Of a DNA stretch of 64,000 nt, positions 60,330 to 64,000 are shown piece by piece. Source of the stretch: Clostridia bacterium UC5.1-2E3 (lineage in GTDB: Bacteria > Bacillota > Clostridia > Lachnospirales > Lachnospiraceae); contig BBZO01000001.1 of the NCBI GenBank assembly GCA_001304875.1, forward strand, positions 169,628 through 233,627, written 5' to 3'. A model generated the notes under the pieces. That model ran no database searches. It was not told the DNA's origin and saw nothing but the letters and a program-made list of their open reading frames with translations. Made by a program: the position numbers and the translations under genes. Within the stretch, counting starts at the first letter, position 1, and every line of letters begins with the position of its first letter.

Positions 60330-60622
60330 GGCAGAGCTTATGGACGAGATCAATGAGGTGAGCTTCGCGCTGAATGAGACCACGCTTTATCTGGACACGC
60401 ACCCGGACGACCAGCAGGCGCTGGCCTATTTCAATGAGCTGGCTCCTAGGCGGAAGGAGCTTCTGAAAGAGTACGCGCAGAGCTACGAGCCGCTGACCTC
60501 GACTGCGTCTGCGGGGAGCGGCAGAAAAATGCAGACCATTTCGTCTGGACCGACGGTCCGGCGCCCTGGGAAGGAGGAGCAAACGTATGTGGAACTACGA
60601 AAAAGACTACAGTTTCCTGTAA
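60319..60622 (+). CDS. cotJB: Spore coat protein CotJB (copy 2, frameshifted)
   Basis: Repaired length about 101 residues. LMDEINEVSFALNETTLYLD, THPDDQQALAYFNEL and, after restoring one A near 60527, NADHFVWTDGPAPWEGGANV. With the further A restored near 60599 the frame ends at 60622, overlapping the start of cotJC. As written, the two errors make one artificial CotJB-CotJC fusion frame. TAGGAGGTGA site before ATG 60319. Confidence 0.82.
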
Positions 60623-61197
60623 ACATCACGAAAACCTGTCCGAAGACGGCCCGGCTGATCATCAGTCAGTTCGGCGGCCCCGACGGAGAGCTGGCGGCAT
60701 CCATGCGGTATTTATCCCAGCGCTACTCCATGCCCTGCCGCAAAATCGGCGGCCTTCTGACCGATATCGGAACCGAGGAGCTGGCCCACATGGAGATGAT
60801 CTGCGCCATGGTTTATCAGCTTACGAAAAATGTCACCGTGGAGGAGGCAAAGACCGCAGGCTTTGACGCCTACTATATCGATCACACGGCGGCGCTCTGG
60901 CCCCAGGCGGCGGGCGGCATTCCGTTCAACGCCTGCGAGTTCCAGTCCAAGGGCGACGCGATCACGGATCTGACGGAGGATCTTGCTGCAGAACAGAAGG
61001 CCAGGACCACCTACGACAACCTGATCCGCATGATCGACAATCCGGAGGTGAGAGAGCCGCTTAAATTCCTGCGCGCCCGGGAGATCGTCCATTTCCAGAG
61101 GTTCGGCGAGGCGCTGGAAAATCTCAAGGACCGCCTGGATTCGAGAAACTTCTATTATTTTAACGCAGAGTTCGACAAACAATTCTCTTTAGTATAG
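60587..61197 (+). CDS. cotJC: Spore coat protein CotJC, manganese-catalase family (copy 2, one frameshift)
   Basis: Repaired length about 203 residues. ATG 60587 follows GGAGG and gives MWNYEKRLQFPVNI once one A is restored near 60599. Metal-site segments mirror copy 1: TDIGTEELAHMEMICAMVYQ, EDLAAEQKARTTYDNLIRMI and RAREIVHFQRFGEAL. Copies 1 and 2 are clearly paralogous but differ throughout. Confidence 0.88.
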
Positions 61198-61212
61198 AAA
61201 AAAATAGGAATA

Positions 61213-61246
61213 CCGGCGGGGATTTTGTGCCCCGCCGGCAATTTCT
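61213..61246 (+). terminator. Terminator of the second cotJ operon
   Basis: Perfect 9-bp stem CCGGCGGGG/CCCCGCCGG, 8-nt loop, then CAATTTCTT. Confidence 0.75.
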
Positions 61247-61268
61247 TACAGATTTCTTACAGAACAGC

Positions 61269-61297
61269 TGGACTTTTGTCGTTTTATAGGCTATAAT
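61269..61297 (+). promoter_or_regulatory. Promoter of mscL
   Basis: -35 TGGACT (61269-61274), 17-bp spacer, -10 TATAAT (61292-61297). Confidence 0.65.
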
Positions 61298-61328
61298 GAG
61301 CCAATGAGTAAAATTTCAGGAGGATATC

Positions 61329-61733
61329 ATGAGAAAGTTTATCGAGGAATTTAAGGCATTTGCCCTGCGCGGCAATGTCATGGACATGGCTGTCGGTGTG
61401 ATCATCGGTGGTGCGTTCTCCGGAATCGTCACTTCCCTCACCGATAACTTTTTCAATCCGATCCTTAATTTTGTAACTGGTGCTGCGACCTATACCCTGA
61501 CAGATGTCTCTGGCTTCGCCAGCGCGTTTGTCTCATCCGTCATCAATTTCATTATCATGGCGTTTGTTCTGTTCTGTCTGATGAAGATTGTGAACACCGC
61601 TATGAACCTGGGCCATAAGAAGGAGGAAGAGCCGGCGGCTCCGACCACCAAGGTGTGCCCGTACTGCAAGAGCACCATCCCGATCGACGCCACCCGCTGC
61701 GCACACTGCACGTCGGATGTCTCGGAGGCGTAA
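61329..61733 (+). CDS. mscL: Large-conductance mechanosensitive channel MscL with C-terminal zinc ribbon
   Basis: 134 residues, intact. MRKFIEEFKAFALRGNVMDM and AVGVIIGGAFSGIVTSLTDN form the pore helix, then a loop and second helix (FVSSVINFIIMAFVLFCLMK). The C-terminus replaces the usual helical bundle with a CPYC...CAHC zinc-ribbon-like motif (about residues 111-128). It opens on membrane tension to release solutes in osmotic down-shock. CAGGAGG site. Confidence 0.95.
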   Translation: MRKFIEEFKAFALRGNVMDMAVGVIIGGAFSGIVTSLTDNFFNPILNFVTGAATYTLTDVSGFASAFVSSVINFIIMAFVLFCLMKIVNTAMNLGHKKEEEPAAPTTKVCPYCKSTIPIDATRCAHCTSDVSEA

Positions 61734-61753
61734 ATTACATACGGTACGATCCG

Positions 61754-61786
61754 AAGCGGAAACATGTCTGACTGTTTCCGCTTTTG
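61754..61786 (+). terminator. Terminator of mscL
   Basis: Perfect 10-bp stem AAGCGGAAAC/GTTTCCGCTT, 10-nt loop, then TTG. Confidence 0.85.
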
Positions 61787-61918
61787 TCATATCTGACCGT
61801 TACGTTTGTGCAATTTTTGTGGTAAAATAATGAAAAGTCCTTGAAATTTACAGGGATGCATTATACAATTACACTAGGCAAAAATGTTAAAAAATTTTAA
61901 GATATGGAGGACAGCAAA

Positions 61919-63369
61919 ATGAGTAATTCAGCTAAGACGTCAGCACTTGACAGAATCAACGCAGTGCTCGACGACAACAGTTTTGTTGAAGTTGGCTCAC
62001 GCATTACTGCGAGAAACACCGATTTCAACATGACGGCCAGTGAAACTCCTGCTGACGGCGTAGTGACAGGCTACGGCACCGTTGAAGGAAATCTCGTTTA
62101 TGTGTACAGTCAGGATGCGTCCGTTCTGGGCGGCTCCATCGGCGAGATGCACGCGAAAAAAATCGAGAACATTTATGCCATGGCTATGAAGATGGGTGCT
62201 CCTGTGATCGGTCTTTTGGACTGTGCAGGTCTCAGACTTCAGGAGGCCACCGACGCGCTGGATGGCTTCGGCCGGGTTTATTTAAGCCAGGCGACGGCAT
62301 CGGGCGTGATTCCGCAGATCAGCGCAGTGTTTGGAACCTGCGGGGGCGGACTGGCTGTATCTTCTGCGATCGCAGACTTCGTGTTTATGGAGGAGAACGG
62401 GAAACTGTTCGTCAACTCCCCCAATGCCTTAGAGGGGAATGACGCTTCCAAGCTGGACACTGCGACGGCAGATTTCAGATGAAGGAGGCGGGACTGGTAG
62501 ACTTTAAGGGCTCTGAGACAGAGATCCTTACACAGATCCGCAAGTTGGTTTCCATTTTGCCGGCCAACAATGAGGATGACATGTCCTACGAGGTATGCGG
62601 GGATGATTTAAACCGTCTCTGCGCAGACATCGCGGGAGGCGCAGGAGACACGTCCATCGCCCTCTCCATGATTTCTGACAACAACTTCTTCCTGGAGGTA
62701 AAAGCAGAGTATGCCCGCTCCATGGTGACCGGTTTTATCCGCTTAAACGGCGCCACCGTCGGCTGCGTTGCGAACCGCACAGAGGTGTACGACGCAGAGA
62801 AGGGTGAGAGCGAGAGCTTAAAGGCCGGTCTCACGGCCCAGGGCTGCACGAAGGCGGCGGAGTTTGTGAGCTTCTGCGACGCGTTCAACATTCCGGTTCT
62901 CACTCTGGTGAATGTGAAGGGCTACAGAACCAGCACCTGCACCGAGAAGAAGATCGCCAAGGCGGCGGGACGCTTGACCTACGCGTACGCCAACGCGGAT
63001 GTTCCGAAGGTGACTGTGATTGTGGGCGAGGCCTACGGCACCGCTTACCTGACCATGAACAGCAAATCCATCGGCGCGGACATCGTCTACGCATGGCCGG
63101 AGGCAAAGATCGGCATGATGGATGCGGTGAGCGCAGTGAAGATCATGTATGCGTCGGAGATCAGCGAATCTAAGGACGCGGCGTCACTCATCAGTGAGAA
63201 GGCGGCGGAGTACGAGAAACTCCAGGCCAGCGCTGAGGCGGCGGCAAGACGTGGATATGTGGATGACATCATCGAGCCTGCGGAGACCAGAAAGAGAGTG
63301 ATCGCGGCCTTCGAGATGTTATTTACAAAAAGAGAGAACCGTCCGGTTAAAAAACACGGCACGGTTTAG
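61919..63369 (+). CDS. Acyl-CoA/methylmalonyl-CoA carboxyltransferase subunit of a decarboxylase (one frameshift)
   Basis: Repaired length about 483 residues. Crotonase-fold carboxyltransferase halves: VYVYSQDASVLGGSIGEMHA, GLLDCAGLRLQEATDALDGF, AVFGTCGGGLAVSSAIADFV in the N-half; FCDAFNIPVLTLVNVKGYRT, VTVIVGEAYGTAYLTMNSKS in the C-half. It belongs to the MmdA/GcdA/PccB group that moves CO2 from an acyl-CoA to biotin. One C is missing near 62470 (repair ADFQMKEAGLVDFK). ATG 61919 follows GGAGG. The next gene codes an OadG-like subunit, so this is probably a Na+-pumping decarboxylase. Confidence 0.88.
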
Positions 63370-63386
63370 TATGAGGTGACACATAT

Positions 63387-64000
63387 ATGAAACTTAGATT
63401 AAAAAGAGTATTGTTAGTATTATGTATGCTGGCCTGCTTCTTTTCCCTGAGCGCCTGCGGACAGGCGGAGACGGTGGAGGAACCCATCGATCCCATGATC
63501 AGCATGGCCCTGGAGGAAGGCGCAAAGCAGTATATAAATGCATTTGAGGCCATGACCGAGGAAGATATCGAGGCCGGTATCGCCGAGGCCGAGAAGGCGA
63601 AGGAGAGCGTGATGGTGGCGGCTCTCACATCCTGGAAGAACTCGAAGGCGGATCTGGGCGATTTCGTTTCCGTGGACTCCATCGCGGTGGATAGAATCGA
63701 CGAGGGCTACACTGTGACGCTCCAGACCACATTCACCCAGAGAAAGATGGAGTTTTCCGTCTCCGCTACGGAGGATCTCGCTGAGGTGACTGAGATCGTC
63801 ATCGCTCCCGAGTACACCGTGGGCGAGAACATGATGAAGGCCGGTATGAACACTCTGATGGGAATGGGAACCGTGTTCCTGGTACTGATTTTCATCAGCT
63901 TTATCATCGGCGGATTTAAGTATATCAATGAGTTTGAGAAGAAACTCAAAGAGAAGAAGAGTGCGCCGGCACCTGCCCCGGCACCCGCACCCGCTCCGGC
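63387..64000 (+). CDS. OadG-like lipoprotein subunit of a Na+-pumping decarboxylase (3' truncated by window)
   Basis: About 204 residues before the edge. A lipoprotein signal (LACFFSLSACG, lipobox SLSAC) precedes an extracytoplasmic domain of about 110 residues (DFVSVDSIAVDRIDEGYTVT). One membrane helix follows (MGTVFLVLIFISFIIGGFKY), then a charged segment KKLKEKKSAP with an Ala-Pro repeat. The helix and Ala/Pro tail match OadG, the small subunit anchoring sodium-pump decarboxylases; the lipoprotein domain is an extension. Biotin carrier and OadB-type pump subunit are expected just downstream. Confidence 0.75.
   Translation, partial: MKLRLKRVLLVLCMLACFFSLSACGQAETVEEPIDPMISMALEEGAKQYINAFEAMTEEDIEAGIAEAEKAKESVMVAALTSWKNSKADLGDFVSVDSIAVDRIDEGYTVTLQTTFTQRKMEFSVSATEDLAEVTEIVIAPEYTVGENMMKAGMNTLMGMGTVFLVLIFISFIIGGFKYINEFEKKLKEKKSAPAPAPAPAPAP

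Noticed and set aside
60310..61197. A single 295-residue CotJB-CotJC fusion protein
   Set aside because: The fused frame arises from two missing A bases (near 60527 and 60599). It skips the conserved CotJB end (WTDGPAPWEGG) and the CotJC start (MWNYEK), both present in other frames with a good ribosome site between them.

Overview
The window looks like chromosome from a spore-forming, anaerobic, GC-rich member of the Lachnospiraceae/Clostridia, probably a gut commensal. The signs are two cotJ spore-coat operons, a YtaF-like sporulation membrane protein, a SleC-like cortex-lytic enzyme, an NhaC-type transporter with an L-cysteine desulfidase, an ATP-independent Na+-pump decarboxylase operon starting at the right edge, and typical clostridial tRNA genes and strong TTGACA/TATAAT promoters. 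I see no rRNA, CRISPR array, prophage or complete insertion sequence.

A quality warning governs the whole annotation. About 57 places show a reading frame or tRNA that becomes normal if one base is restored, and rarely if one is removed. Most lie in short homopolymers and most are missing bases. They hit housekeeping genes (livHMGF, asnA, talC, rlmB, rluA, cysteine desulfidase) and even tRNA-Gln. I read them as sequencing or assembly errors, not pseudogenes, and give each affected gene its full repaired span.

Layout. 1-8.9 kb: end of a GlcD-type oxidase, a YkvI-like transporter, a remnant VbhA/Fic toxin-antitoxin pair, a MacB/FtsX-type ABC exporter, a lone DinJ antitoxin, a Ca2+-type P-type ATPase and YtaF. 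9-16.4 kb: sulfite/nitrite reductase, VanZ, truA, an ECF sigma factor with an RsgI-like anti-sigma factor, tRNA-Gln, acyl-ACP thioesterase, CvfB and RidA. 16.6-22.7 kb: an MsmX/UgpC-type sugar ATPase and a complete livKHMGF branched-chain amino acid transporter. 22.8-28.6 kb: a small unknown gene, an RluA-type synthase, a D,D-carboxypeptidase, HD protein, glycosyltransferase, nitroreductase and PAP2 protein.

28.7-36.6 kb is the most interesting metabolic block. A divergent LysR regulator faces a six-gene operon: NhaC transporter, ATC-hydrolase family protein, FAD fumarate-reductase-like flavoprotein, a stand-alone [2Fe-2S] protein, L-cysteine desulfidase and an M20 amidohydrolase. The families fit a route from a cyclic or N-blocked cysteine derivative to free cysteine, then pyruvate, ammonia and sulfide, plus a two-protein redox module.

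36.7-44 kb: AT-rich toxin-antitoxin-like pairs, tRNA-Met and tRNA-Val, DagK-type lipid kinase, ispF-cysS-mrnC-rlmB, a ZIP transporter and cotJABC. 44.1-47.9 kb: a BusR-like GntR/RCK_C regulator with a bipartite operator over its own promoter, followed by a betaine transporter (binding protein fused to permease, then ATPase), which suggests c-di-AMP control of osmolyte uptake. 48-64 kb: a 16-cysteine small protein, DUF4160/DUF2442, tRNA-Pro, a HAD phosphatase, asnA, lpd, Xaa-Pro aminopeptidase, transaldolase, SpoU methylase, tRNA-Glu, SleC-like enzyme, a MATE exporter, a 246-bp structured palindrome, the second cotJABC, mscL, and the carboxyltransferase and OadG-like subunits of a Na+-pumping decarboxylase.
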